Shown here in pieces: positions 1 to 10,695 of a DNA stretch of 64,000 nucleotides. The DNA comes from Siphonodentalium dalli (taxonomy: Eukaryota > Mollusca > Scaphopoda > Gadilida > Siphonodentaliidae). Below the pieces are notes generated by a model. The model was not told the DNA's origin and did no database searches. It saw nothing but the letters and a program-made list of their open reading frames with translations. Every line of letters begins with the position of its first letter. The first letter of the stretch is position 1. Position numbers and translations under genes: made by a program. Location of the stretch: assembly GCA_032622095.1 (NCBI GenBank), contig CP136064.1, forward strand, positions 170,136,310 to 170,200,309. Reading direction: 5' to 3'.

Positions 1-840
1 TGTCATTATTGCGAGCAATCGGGCGTTAGATCCAGCTTTAATTCGCCAATATGCAGCTCAAAATCGCTTCTGTTTACGCTTATTTCTCCGATTACCGGAA
101 ACTGACTCACCACTGTCGTATATACACCGTGATATATAGTTCCCAGTATTTTGCGTAAAACAAAAGTATATTTTTATATTCTGTGTACATAAACAATGTA
201 AATAAACCAGAAAAGTCTAACCATATTCAATATGACAATTTTAAAATTTAATTATGCCGTTTTATCATTGTCGCAATGATACCAAGCTTATTTTCGATAG
301 ATGGCGAAAAAAAAAAATTCTTCTGGCGATTTTCGGTCTAATGTTGATCAAATTAATTTAAATGGAAGTTATTAATGCCAATATGACTTCTCCTGATATT
401 TTTCCACATAACTCCTTGCCGATCGGGTATGCATGTTAAAATATTTGTCTGTTTACTCGGCAAATGGGAAGCATGATAAAATGTACTTGCCTGTGTTTAT
501 CATGGCGGCCATTCTGTAGATTGTCGACATCCTGGAATCAGTCTCTAATGGCTGAACAGCTCATTTCACGAAAAAACAAAGGCTCCTCTCATGTACACCA
601 GATCCTATAGCATACAATAGTCCATACTTCAGGGCAATATTTTTAGTTATTTTGAAGTTCTCGGTACCTAAAGACATGTTATTTTTTCCATATATTTCCC
701 AAATTTGTCAAATTAAAGTGTTCTTTTTTAAAAACCACACATTGGGAACACTCAAGATTTTCACCAACACAGTCTAAGTGTGACACTGAACTATGTGAGA
801 GGTGGTTGCTATGCATATTTCTTTTTTACATCGTTGTTTT
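1..840. other. No gene seen
   Basis: AT-rich sequence with stops in all frames. I see no coding motif, terminal repeat or tandem structure that I can name. Confidence 0.5.
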
Positions 841-845
841 AGGCT

Positions 846-1722
846 TTATAGAAAAATGATGTTTTCAATTATTTCAGCCATTTTTTGGCCAAACGTGCAT
901 CTGACCCTTAACTTTAGTTTATTGCTATGCATCCAGTTTTTGACATCTACATAACAAGCTTCAATGCGTTGAATTGCCTCAAGAGTATCCGACAGCATCC
1001 TTACGAGAAAACTCGATGAACATTTGTGTGTAATCTGCATATAGATGGTAATTGACAGAGTGATGACTCAGTATGCGCCCGTGAGGCAAAGTATACACCA
1101 AAAATTAAAGTGGTCCAATGAATAATCCCTGTGGCACACCCACATCAAGGGCAATTGTCCGTGGAAACAGACTCCCGAATCACAACATTCTGCTTTCTAC
1201 TTGACAGATACGATTCGAACCAACATAGAGCGGTTCCTCGAATTCCAATACGTTCGCTGAGACGTTCCGATAAGACGGTGTGATCGCACGTATCGAAAGC
1301 AGCACTCAGGTCCAACATCAGAAGCAGCACACAGTTACCGCGGTTCAAAAAGGTCAATGTCGTTCTTGACTTTGATGAGCGCAGATTCGCGAGAGTGATT
1401 GACTCGATATGCTGACTCGATATTTTTCAAACAGTTCATGATCCTTTACGTGTTTGAGTAACTGTAGACTCACAACTTTTTCCAGCACTTTAGATATAAA
1501 TGATAGGTTCGATACAGGCCTATAATTTTTCAGAACTTCAGGGTCTAGCGAAGCCTTTTTCAGATTCGGTATAACAATCGCAGTTTTCATTTCATCGGAC
1601 ACCACTCCATTGTTAAGCAAATCTCTAACATGGGCAAATACAGATACAATGTAAGGTCTGACATGATCATTTTTCAGATATTTAATCGGGACATGGTCTA
1701 GTGAACATGATTTATCCTTCAT
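846..1722 (-). pseudogene. Non-LTR retrotransposon reverse transcriptase remnant
   Basis: Read on the minus strand from 1722 down, the pieces follow the order of a LINE-type RT. First comes NYRPVSNLSFISKVLEKVV (the N-terminal RT block). Next is LLLMLDLSAAFDTCDHTVL, which carries the first catalytic Asp (palm motif A). VGVPQGLFIGPL follows near 1100-1140 (the GxPQG block), then a degraded segment ending at 846. Frame changes near 1357 and 1140, in-frame stops, and the loss of a clear YxDD box show that it is dead. The endonuclease and ORF1 are absent, so the 5' part of the element is missing. The motif style suits the CR1/jockey group, but I cannot fix the clade. Confidence 0.8.
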
Positions 1723-1873
1723 TCCCCATCAACACTTTCTCTATATCTGAATGTGTTACATCACGAAAATTGCTTAGCAATTTGCTAGAAGGCAATATAG
1801 GAATTGGATACGTGTGTCGCACCTGTATGGTCACAGAGAAAGACGTCCGGATAGTATCAATTAACCATCATAT

Positions 1874-1985
1874 AGAAATCTTGAGTTTGTGCTGATTTCA
1901 ATTTTCATGGCTTCCAAATTAATAAACGTGCAGACCTAAATAAGCACTGTGTAGGGGGGAATTTCCCCAAGAAATAATTTTTTAT
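1874..1985 (-). repeat. Dispersed tail repeat, copy 1
   Basis: This block, with a C-run, 'tgcacgttt attaatt', 'atgaaaattgaaatcagca' and 'aaactcaagatttc', reappears twice on the plus strand at about 15690-15805 and 15880-15987. It lies just downstream of the cysteine-rich module here and downstream of the piggyBac transposase there, so it is a mobile or 3'-terminal repeat rather than part of either gene. Confidence 0.7.
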
Positions 1986-1992
1986 TTATTTA

Positions 1993-2494
1993 TCACAAGA
2001 ACAAGATGCATGATATACGGCTTCTGTAGCAACGAGATCGATGCAACTTAGAATGTGTTTCTCAACATCCAATGCTCACGAATCTCCTCTTATTCGGCAA
2101 TGTTCTAAAACTTTGTGTCTAATATTGAGAGTTGCTACTGTTCGTACTTGCCTTTTACCGGGATGGCGGGGATCTGATATGGCACCCTTTCCACATTTGA
2201 AACAGTCTTTGTAATTAAATGGGTCTTGTTTAGACCTCATTTTCTTCGAGAGCGGAACCGTATCCATACACTCAGGATTGACACTGAAGGTTATTTTCCT
2301 ATAAGTGAAATCACGCCTACAGTCTTTATGGACCAAGACCTTGTTACCCATTTAAATATTCAGATAAGTCGTTATATCCTCCTTACCAGAGATGACAATC
2401 AAAGTCTCCAGTCCTTTTGCCATAACTTTTACTAATGGATTTTCCTTAGCATCCACATTACACTGTATATGAATGGACAAGACGCACAAGTCCT
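1993..2494 (-). pseudogene. Decayed cysteine-rich 'CRRDF' module of a transposon-like gene family
   Basis: One minus-strand frame runs from about 2494 to the stop near 1993, with in-frame stops just before the methionine at 2351 and after RIRGDS. Visible parts are NPLVKVMAKGLETL, then VLVHKDCRRDF, then FKCGK with a CxxC-like pair, ISDPRHPGKRQVRTV, and a closing ALDVEKHILSCIDL with YHASC. The Cys/His spacing suggests a zinc-binding fold. I recognise this order from large families of uncharacterised proteins in marine invertebrate genomes that appear to be transposon-associated; I know no function. The reading frame is otherwise continuous, so the copy is only lightly damaged. Confidence 0.55.
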
Positions 2495-2499
2495 CTTAA

Positions 2500-3235
2500 C
2501 CCTTTGAACCCGGTATTCCGGCCAGAACGTAATTGCATATATACGCGTGGCCAGGACGTCATCTCGATCTACCGTCGTCGCAGTACTGCACTTTATCTTT
2601 TTATAATTCGATAAATACTCAATACTACGGAAAATAATTTAGTGTTTCATAATGGCTCATAAGTGACCTAAAAACTATACTTATGGTTAGAAACTTTAGT
2701 GACATATTCTTGGGTTATTTATAACTCTTTACTTGCGAAGAAATTCCCGCTAATTTACATAATTCGCGCTAGCGATTGCCGGATATAAAAACACGTCATA
2801 CAAGTTTTGTTCAAGAATATACAAACTTCTGAGTTCATTAAATCATAACAGAGGTGCACGCAATATAGACTTACATGAGAATAAAGCACAAAATCGTGTC
2901 GTTAAGCTGATATAAGCCAATAGACCGCGCAATATTGCGCATTTTAGTTATTGGTGGAGTATTTGGTAAACACCCAGATCTTATTTTCGCTAAAAACCCA
3001 CACGTCATGTATTTACGTTGGGATTTCGACGTATTTCTTGGCAGTTTTATAATAAAATCAGTCAATTTTTTCAATTTTGTATAACTTTTTCTGGATTTAA
3101 GATATTGAAATGGATTTTGCTGTGCTGAACTCGGAATTGAATTGCCTTTCCATTGGTGTAAACGTGGTAGAAAAACGCATATAATATGAAACCTACTGCA
3201 CGAACTTAAAAGGCAAAACTTGAGAAAAAAAGAAA
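2500..3235. other. No gene seen
   Basis: AT-rich stretch. The 140-codon open frame on the minus strand at 2871-3293 has no recognisable motif and runs into the tRNA-like repeat, so I do not call it. Confidence 0.45.
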
Positions 3236-3239
3236 ACAT

Positions 3240-3310
3240 CTGAGTTCGGGATGGATTCGAACCCCAGCCGACTACATGTAATCCGAACACCAAAACCTCA
3301 CGGCCACAGA
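3240..3310 (-). repeat. tRNA-like (SINE-type) sequence 1
   Basis: The minus strand reads TGGCCGTGAGGTTTTGG (box-A-like) and, about 30 bases on, GGTTCGAATCCATCC (box-B-like). The arms do not pair as a functional cloverleaf. It resembles the heads of the two SINE-like copies at 3600-3745 and 12490-12630, so I read it as a tRNA-derived repeat. Confidence 0.5.
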
Positions 3311-3599
3311 ATACTCAAAAAAGTATATACGAAAGTAGATTTTGCGCCCTCTGTGGGTTAGATAGGCATATTTTTTTCAGACGACCAGTATCGATATTCG
3401 ACATATTATATATTGATTATTAAAAATTCTAGAAGAAAACAGAGAATACGCTGCTCAAAAATGCGGAGTTGAAAAGACAAAAAGGTAAGCATATATATTT
3501 ATTTTGTGTTCAACGCATCTCAGACTATCACTCTGAAAAATCTGAGTTGAGTAAACCATTGTAAACTATTGGTGTCTTGAATCGCAAAAATAGAATAAG

Positions 3600-3745
3600 T
3601 CAAAAATTAAAAAACAAATGAAAAACTGAAACAAAAAAATATATTTATAAAAAAACGTGAGTTGTCGATTAGAACGCTCATCGCAAAATTACCAAATTTG
3701 TAAGACAGATGCTCTAACCACACGGCCACGAACACCGATCATATT
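3600..3745 (-). repeat. tRNA-like (SINE-type) sequence 2
   Basis: The minus strand carries TGGCCGTGTGGTTAGAGC (box A-like) and a decayed GAGCGTTCTAATC (box B-like), followed by an A/T-rich tail. The tail 'aaaattaaaaaacaaat' is shared with the copy at 12490-12630. The anticodon stem does not pair well, so it is not a working tRNA gene. Confidence 0.55.
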
Positions 3746-3838
3746 TTTTTTAGTAGAATAAGTCGATGTTTTTTTTATTAGAAATCATTGAATATGAAAT
3801 ACTGATAGATGTTTTATATCTAATTTGATTTGTTTTAA

Positions 3839-3854
3839 GAGGGAGGTAAAGTGG
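3839..3854 (+). repeat. Left terminal inverted repeat with TTAA outside
   Basis: GAGGGAGGTAAAGTGG, preceded by TTAA at 3835-3838. It matches 16/16 with the reverse complement of 12466-12481. Beyond base 16 the two inner flanks diverge apart from a short 'AATT'. Confidence 0.7.
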
Positions 3855-4505
3855 CAGAATTCCAAAAATGGGGACCGGTTGAAATTCATGTATTTTTGTT
3901 ATAAAAGACCAAAAAATGAAAAATATATTTGTTCATAGACATACTACAATAATCCAAGATTAAGTATATCTGATAAGCAATAAATTTGTCCTTCCAAAAA
4001 AGATGCATTTGAACGTCAAAAAAAAAAATTGAGATGAAAATACTCACTGGTAAAATATCAAATAGCCATCAAGAGGTATCAACATGTAGCTAATACTCCC
4101 ATGCAGTGACAACGCGTAGCGGATTTCCGAGTTTCAATCCTAAAACTCCAGAAATTTTAACTTAGTATATGTAAACAAACCACCCAAAAAGACAACCATT
4201 TGCAAGAACTATTTTAGAATTCTATGGGACACCACTTTACTATCCACACTAACAAGACAGTCAAGGACTGTGGTGTTGCTCAACTGACTGTACTGACTGA
4301 GAAGATGTTGACTGACAAGAGGATGGAAGGATGACAGACGAGGAGTGATCATTGTAGCTCAACCATAGACTTAGTCTCAGGTGAGCTAAAAAGGGGAAAT
4401 AATTAAGAAGTGAAATTTACACATGTTATCAACAGGTCCATTATTTATCATTCCATTATTATTATTAACACACTTACATATAAATACATAATCAGGAATA
4501 ACACG

Positions 4506-6085
4506 TCACAGAAACTTCAAAGAGTTGTGTTCGTAATCCTCTAGTAAGTGATCAACCTCGAAAAGATCATCTTCATCATCGTATTTTACTTCATGGACAG
4601 CATCTGTCAATCCATCAGTTCCTGAGAGCAGACATTTGACCTCACCAGTATACCACTGACTGGAACCTGAAAATGTTTGACCACTTAACCACAGCAGAAT
4701 TATGGGTAATTTTTCAGGATTTAGTCGGAAATATGGCTTGTTGCCATTAATCGGAAAGCTCTCGGCTTAAACCTATTATTGATCGATATTGAATGACATA
4801 TTTATGTAAAAGTTGGCGAAAATTGCAAACAAACTACCTGAATCTAATTTTAATTGGATAGTATTCATTTGGATAATTTGATAACTTCACTTTCCCACAT
4901 CTCTGATAGTCAATGCTTTAAAGTGAGTCAGAATGAAAATAGTTGGACAAGAAAAAATTGATTGACAATACAAAAAACTTTCATAGAACATTTCACAATC
5001 ATGCATGTACCGGTATACTATAATATAGTATGTAAACAATGAAACACATTTATAATGAATCAAAAAAAATAATTATATAGTTGTATTATCATGTTCGACA
5101 TTGTCAAGAAGAATTGTTAAACAAGGAATTATGAACCTACTTTGCAGATTCATGAAAACGCATTACTCAGTAAGAGTGCTTAATTGTCTACCTTTTACTT
5201 CGTCCGTCACCCATCTATGGGAAATTTTCCGCCCAACAAACAACACAGCAGGTTCGGGTTCTTCTTGTGCGTCAACGTCTGAAGAATCTGTATTTACAGG
5301 TAGTTCAGCTGAAAATCATTGAAATATTATAGATAAAATAGGGATAAATGTTGAAAATTGCTATAAAAATATATGAAATTCTCTCTAGAAGCTATAATCA
5401 CATACATGTGCCTGTAACAAATTGATATTAAGATTCCAAGGATATACCATTGTAAGTTAATGAATAAAATATGAGCAGTACAGTTTGCGACTTTAGACCA
5501 GTAATATTTTAAAGGGGTACTGTACACGAAATCCAGCCAATGATGGGACCATCACGTAAGTAACAAATAAATGGCCAGATTTACCTGTAGTGTACAGTAC
5601 CCCTTTCAGAGACATACATGTATCAGTCTGAACGTACATGTATGTCATGGTTTCCAATGCACACACTCTTCTAATATCTACAGATTTATGCATCCAATGA
5701 ACATGTCAAAGGCACAATAGAGTTGATGCTGATAACTTAATTGAATGACAAAGAAGAAGGAAAGTTGTGATAATAACCAGAGTAAAATCATAAAAACATT
5801 GAATGTTATGTATGTAGCTGTTTCAGTATTAAAGGAATCTTAATTCTGGCTAATAGAAATAGTGTATTTTTTAAAATATATTTGTAGTGACAAATTAATA
5901 TTGATTCATAGAAAAATTTGACAATCAAGACATAATACAAGCAACAACATAAATGATGTATATAGTCTACCTTCACTCTCACTTGTCCACTCTACTGGTT
6001 CATCAGCTCTGTTGCCTCTCTGTAGTCCTCGCTTCTTTCCTTTCCCCTTACCCTTCACCTTTTCAGTAACTGCCTTTGTCTCAAA
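4506..6085 (-). CDS. Three-exon C-terminal gene segment with a Tudor/SH3-like domain
   Basis: The exons are 6085-5971, 5287-5192 and 4676-4506. All borders are AG/GT: acceptors TTTGCAG, AAATACAG and TTTTCAG, donors GTAGAC at both. Exon phases join cleanly (one base carried over each time), and the last exon ends in TGA. The first exon encodes a basic run (KGKGKGKKRG) then acidic WTSESE. The second continues acidic (SSDVDAQEEPEPA) into VGRKISHRWVTDE. The third gives SSQWYTGEV, then EVKYDDEDDLFEVDHLLEDY. The pattern 'xIxHxW...WYxGxV...VxYDD...V..LL.DY' resembles small Tudor/SH3-like reader domains; that is family resemblance, not proof. No upstream start exon is evident. It may be the 3' end of the YqaJ ORF, from which the donor-like TGG|GTTAGT near 6940 is in the right phase. 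Confidence 0.65.
5509..5608. mobile_element. TTAA MITE, family A, short copy
   Basis: 'TTAAAGGGGTACTGTAC' at 5509 and 'GTACAGTACCCCTTTCA' ending at 5608. The right TTAA is mutated to TTCA. It lies in the intron between the first two exons of the Tudor-like gene segment and adds nothing to the coding frame. Confidence 0.8.
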
Positions 6086-6503
6086 CTGCAAAGTGAAATA
6101 CAATTTTACTACAAATTGTAACATATCAACACTAAGTTATCACCTTTAAATGTACATCCATAGTTGTTGAATTTATATTTGTAAATTGGAAGTCCATGAT
6201 ATACATGTACATGTATGAATTTTACATGGATGTGTTAGATTGCTCTCATCAACTAAAAAAGTATAAATATATCAATCAAGCTCTTTAAACAAGCAAATAA
6301 TTGAGCATTGGTGTCAAATTATTTTCATACACTGTAGTATCTCATATATTATGTACAGTGTATATAAACCAAAAACTGATAATACAAAGTAACAACTGGT
6401 ATCAGATGCGTGACTTAATCACCAGTATTTACAAGAATTAGTGAATACTGGACAATGAGTTGCCGTTTAAATTTTTAACAATAAGGGATTTTCACCCATA
6501 TGG

Positions 6504-6869
6504 TATCTCAGGATGTGGACAGTTCAGATGGACCTATACAGTTATACAATGATTTTCCAGCTCACAACTAACATGATGTTAACAGTGTTGCTCTCAACTA
6601 AATAGTCAATGGAGCCTTTCACAACAAGTATTTCAGATTTTAGAGGGCAGTTATTCAATTCCAATCAATTTATATACGAGCTGAGAAAGCTCCTCCCAAA
6701 ATTGCCATTCAAAAAGTGATCAAAGTCATTTGTTGACATACATGTATTTATCATTATTGCCATTAATAAATGTGGTCTTCAGATCACAGATTCCTTCAGG
6801 GTGTGTACTACCTAAGCTATTCAGAGGTTTTCTATACAGATCGATCTGAACTTTCCACATCCTGAGATA
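6504..6869. repeat. 38-bp imperfect inverted repeat at the 3' end of the YqaJ ORF
   Basis: Bases 6504-6541 (tatctcaggatgtgga...) match the reverse complement of 6832-6869 at about 33 of 38 positions, with 290 bases between. The right arm contains the stop codon of the YqaJ frame. It could be a hairpin-forming 3' signal or a relic of an inserted element. The loop holds no ORF. Confidence 0.55.
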
Positions 6870-9638
6870 CATGTACATTACATGTATATATAGCTAAAAT
6901 GTGGAAACCCATAGACTCATCATGTTTTGATGAACCACTAACCCATGAACCTGGCTCACGAACACCTGGTTGCATATCATATCGAGGTACCGCAATCTCA
7001 GGAAGCAGAACTTTAAAATAAAATGCTGTCAGTTTTGGTATCATGACATTAGTCCAAAGCACTTCATCCCTGAATATTCGCTCAATGATCATTTGATATG
7101 GCTTAACTGTTCTCGTTACAAAGTCTAACCAGTTATAACCAAGGACATTCAATTGGCCCTGGCATTGAAAGTAATATGGGTGATTTCTCTTCAATCTCAG
7201 ATGGTCTTGAAATTTTTCCAGACAAAAGCTTTTTTGTGTTTCGACAGCATATGTTAAGGAGACTGGTTTATTCATAAGCAGATTTTTTATCTCCAGCAGG
7301 CCTTTAGTGCCGTCGCTCTGAATGACCAGTCCATCTGTGCTGGCAGCAAGGAATTTGTGATGTTTGCTGATAACTAGCCCCATTTTTTTAAAGCTTGCAT
7401 TGATTCCATTTTCCGCCTGCTTCATAATATATTCCTGGATTGTTGCAGGTTCAGCTAAAAGGCCAGTCCTTGTATGGATGTTTCCTTTGAAGTTTGTATA
7501 TAGAAGGGCTCGGATAATTGGTTCCACTTTGATTTTCGGATTTCGAGAGATAATTTTACCAAAGTTTGAGGCAGTCAGTCGTTTTTTTCTCTCTGTGCGC
7601 CATAGTGAAGAAGTGCTTTGGTCCCTTGTATTGACTTCAAGTTGAGAGATCAAGTCATCTGAGACTTCAACATGCTTTTTGAAATAGCTGGATTTCATTT
7701 CCTCCAATTCAGTGGGTGTAACATCAGCTTCTGGTTGAAGACATTCATCGCCATACTTCAGCTTTGCCTTTTTGCTCGAGTCAATTTTGGATAAGGCCAT
7801 TTTTCTTTTCCGCTTCCTGTCCTTGTATTTATCCGTTCTCTTGCAAATCATTGATTTTCCATGTTTTTTTGCCCGAACGTTGAATAGATTGACAAATGAT
7901 GGTCCTGGAGATGTTGCTGTTACCTTCTCCCATACAGCAGGTGACCATGTAGGTCCTAAAAGCGATCTCAAACCTCCACCATAACATCTTGCTTGCCATG
8001 ATCCTCTGTTACACCGGTTGTAAAATTTACCACCATCAAATTTAGCTCGGATTGACATCCAGACTTCAGCCATGTTTGTGGTGTTATTACCAATCAGGGC
8101 TTCAGATTTGATATGTCTGCAAGCATGTTTGTTTGCAATGACTCTGGGCTTAGTCCACAGTCCCCTCTTGATGCCTCCATTGCTTCTTCTGAAGTACAGG
8201 AATCCCAAAATTCGGCCAACTCAGATGTCAATTCTTCCAAGTCTTGCTGCTCTAATGGTTCGCTGACATGAACTTTCGAGGCTGTATTGCTGGCTGTTGT
8301 TACAACACGTGACTTGCAGAAGTCAGAGCATCTTGAATGATCTCCGAAAATGTGGTGAATCGAATTTCGGATATCCTTCTCCAGTAGATTTTTGGCAATG
8401 GTCTTATCTGGCATAGCAGACCGCATCTTTATGGCACATCTGACACCACTAGTTAGTCTCATCCGCACTACCTTTGAGAGTTTACCAGGACCTTTATACT
8501 CTGGCTTTTCCTGGACAAGCTTTTCCAAACTTCCTCTCAAACACTTGCATGCATGATTAGCACATTCAACCTTTGTAACTCTGCAACCCCAATTTGGTAC
8601 ATGCTTTTGTATGTCAGCAAACACACTGCTATCGCCATCACCAATCATCTCCATATAGCTGAGGCCATGCTTCGATTCGGCTTCTAAAAAACCTTCCAGA
8701 ATGATATCAGACTCCATAGCCTGGCTGCTCTTGTTCCAATTTTTGTGGCATTGGTGGTCTGGTACTTTCTCGGATTTGTTGGAATAGAAGGTACACACGA
8801 AACAGTGTCGATTTCTGACACCAAGATGAAGAATCTTGCCCGTTGCTGCTCCTATGATCACCCCGACACCACCCATGGCATTATACGTATGTTTGTGAGA
8901 TCTTTTTGACCACCCACCATCTGTTACAACCGTTATTTTTGGAATACCTTCATCAAAATTACCCTTCTCTTCTGCAATCTTTCTCTATTCAGCACCAGCT
9001 GTTTTGATGTCTTCTTCCAGCTATGTCTTCCACCAGGCACTTATCTCATATTCAACTGCTGTAAAAGTTGGTTGTGACATCGATGGCAGACCGATAGTTC
9101 CGAATATCTCATTCAATTGACTCACACCGCAACCAGTACCCATGGCAGCCCAGACTGCTCGTGCATTGACATCAAACCTCCGATGTTTAGAGCTACTTTG
9201 GATGAGAGGACTGGATGAAAAGACTATAGTTTTCCCACAACCATTGCAACGGATTGTAATGAAGGTTGCATAGCCTTGATGCTTCTCCTCATGTAGGAAA
9301 TCAATAATCTTCCTATTTGGACACTTCTTGGAAAGGCGTTGAGCTTTGGAGCATAATATTACATGCTGGATGACATTATTGAATCCAAATTACAGACGGT
9401 CCGTGTTGAATAGCCGGTATCCCTCAGACAGTACCCGATCTTTTTTAGCGAGTCACAGTTTTAGCGGCTTCCCCTTATAGCGGCGGACTGAGAATCTGAC
9501 CCGAGGTTTGTACTCATCATTCACCTTTTCCAGGCATGATCTATCCATCACACGGAACCCACCTTTTACATAAGGTTTCCCTCCAGCAGCGTTGAACTGA
9601 GATGTTGTACTTTTTCTTTTATTACCCATTCTGAGCAA
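6832..9638 (-). pseudogene. Mutator-like DDE transposase joined to a YqaJ-type nuclease
   Basis: One minus frame runs from MGNKRKSTTSQF at 9638 to about 8094, with in-frame stops at 9453, near 9390, 9020 and 8985. It contains TVVTDGGWS (first candidate Asp), MGGVGVIIGAATGKILHLGV, CHKNWNKSSQAMESDI and MIGDGDSSVFADIQ (second Asp). The frame then shifts (8094-8208) to 8208-6832, which opens with NTTNMAEVWMS (candidate catalytic Glu) and FDGGK. It goes on to RLTASNFGKI, GLLAEPATIQEY, FLAASTDGLV, LLEIKNLL and YYFQCQGQLNVLGY, the ordered motifs of YqaJ-family PD-(D/E)xK nucleases. The first half matches the Mutator-like transposase domain common in mollusc and cnidarian proteins. The second half is a 458-codon open frame. 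Expected role, by family: DNA cleavage or joining, plus exonuclease or end processing. Several stops and one shift make this copy probably inactive. Confidence 0.75.
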
Positions 9639-9650
9639 AGTGACTACTGG

Positions 9651-9895
9651 GGCAGTGAGACAGTACTCAACAGGCCTTGAGCTAACGCAATATACCTTAC
9701 AAGGGCAGTGAGACAGTTCTCAACAGGCCCTGAACTAACACAATACACTTTTCAAGGGCAGTGAGACAGTTCTCAACAGGCCCTCAACTAACACAATACA
9801 CCTTTCAAGAGCAGTGAGACAGTTCTCAACAGGCCCTTCTCAAATACAAGATGATACTTTTTTAATGGCAGTGAGACAGTTCTCAACAGACCATG
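9651..9895. repeat. 53-bp tandem repeats (about 4.5 units)
   Basis: Units begin at 9651, 9704, 9757, 9810 and 9867 with 'gcagtgagacagttctcaac' and continue 'aggccctgaactaacacaatacacc'. The first three periods are exactly 53, the fourth 57, and the last is partial. They lie between the SGNH-like ORF and the start of the transposase ORF, where a promoter or transposase-binding array could sit. No spacers of unique sequence are present, so this is not a CRISPR. Confidence 0.9.
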
Positions 9896-9899
9896 TGCA

Positions 9900-10690
9900 T
9901 GATGTTCAGATTGATTTAGAGACAGAAAACATTCATATTTCAATATGCAGTTCCAATTCACTACAATGCACTGCAATGAGTATTTTCACAGCAAACACAG
10001 CATCTACCACAAACTAGCCACTAAGAAAACTGCCCAGTGTTACAGTGAAGCTGAATTTCACAGATGACCAGTTTACCTGAAAACAGGTCATCATAATCTG
10101 CTGTTGACATGGACTGGCTTCACCAATCAAAATACAGTCTGCACCAAAATAAACTGTCTAATGTTAGCAATTTTGGCCAAACAAATAATACCTGTGTTTA
10201 GGGTTACATGGTCTATAGCAATTAGGGTACAAATGTGGATTATTGACAATTCAATCTAGAAAGCTTCAAAATTAATTAATTAATTGATTAATTGAATGAT
10301 TCAATACTAAATATTGTTATCTGGAAATAGTCAGAGCAGTAATAAACTTTCAATGTTTTTGTGCAAATTATAGGCGGATGAAAATGAGTAAGATATCTTT
10401 CGATGCCCTTCCTACTGTATGTAAACACCGCTTTGTCCACAGTGCAATAAAATATTTTTGGGGAGGCACCATTCCCTAGGGCAGGTAGGGAAACCCTAAA
10501 CACAGGGGAAAAAATTTGGGCATAATTTAACTCTTTTCACACGTATATTTCAATGCCAAATACCAGTAATATTATTGGGAATTTTCTCCACAATTAATGA
10601 TCATGCTGACACTATTATTAGGCATCTGACAGTTGCTGACAAACTTGACTTACCTATTTACACTATTTACACAACAATACTAGTCAGAAT
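9900..10690. other. No gene seen
   Basis: Non-coding sequence between the repeat array and the SGNH-like ORF. It includes a run of 'attaattaattgattaattgaatgattcaat' near 10270-10300 and nothing else I can name. Confidence 0.45.
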
Positions 10691-10695
10691 ACATC

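Noticed and set aside
3240-3745. tRNA genes on the minus strand
   Set aside because: Box A and B words are present but acceptor and anticodon stems do not pair; similar copies elsewhere point to SINEs.
7364-8266. Three plus-strand open frames
   Set aside because: Shadows of the YqaJ/transposase ORF on the other strand.
9651-9895. Repeat array considered as CRISPR
   Set aside because: Units are contiguous 53-bp tandems with no unique spacers, and the genome is eukaryotic.
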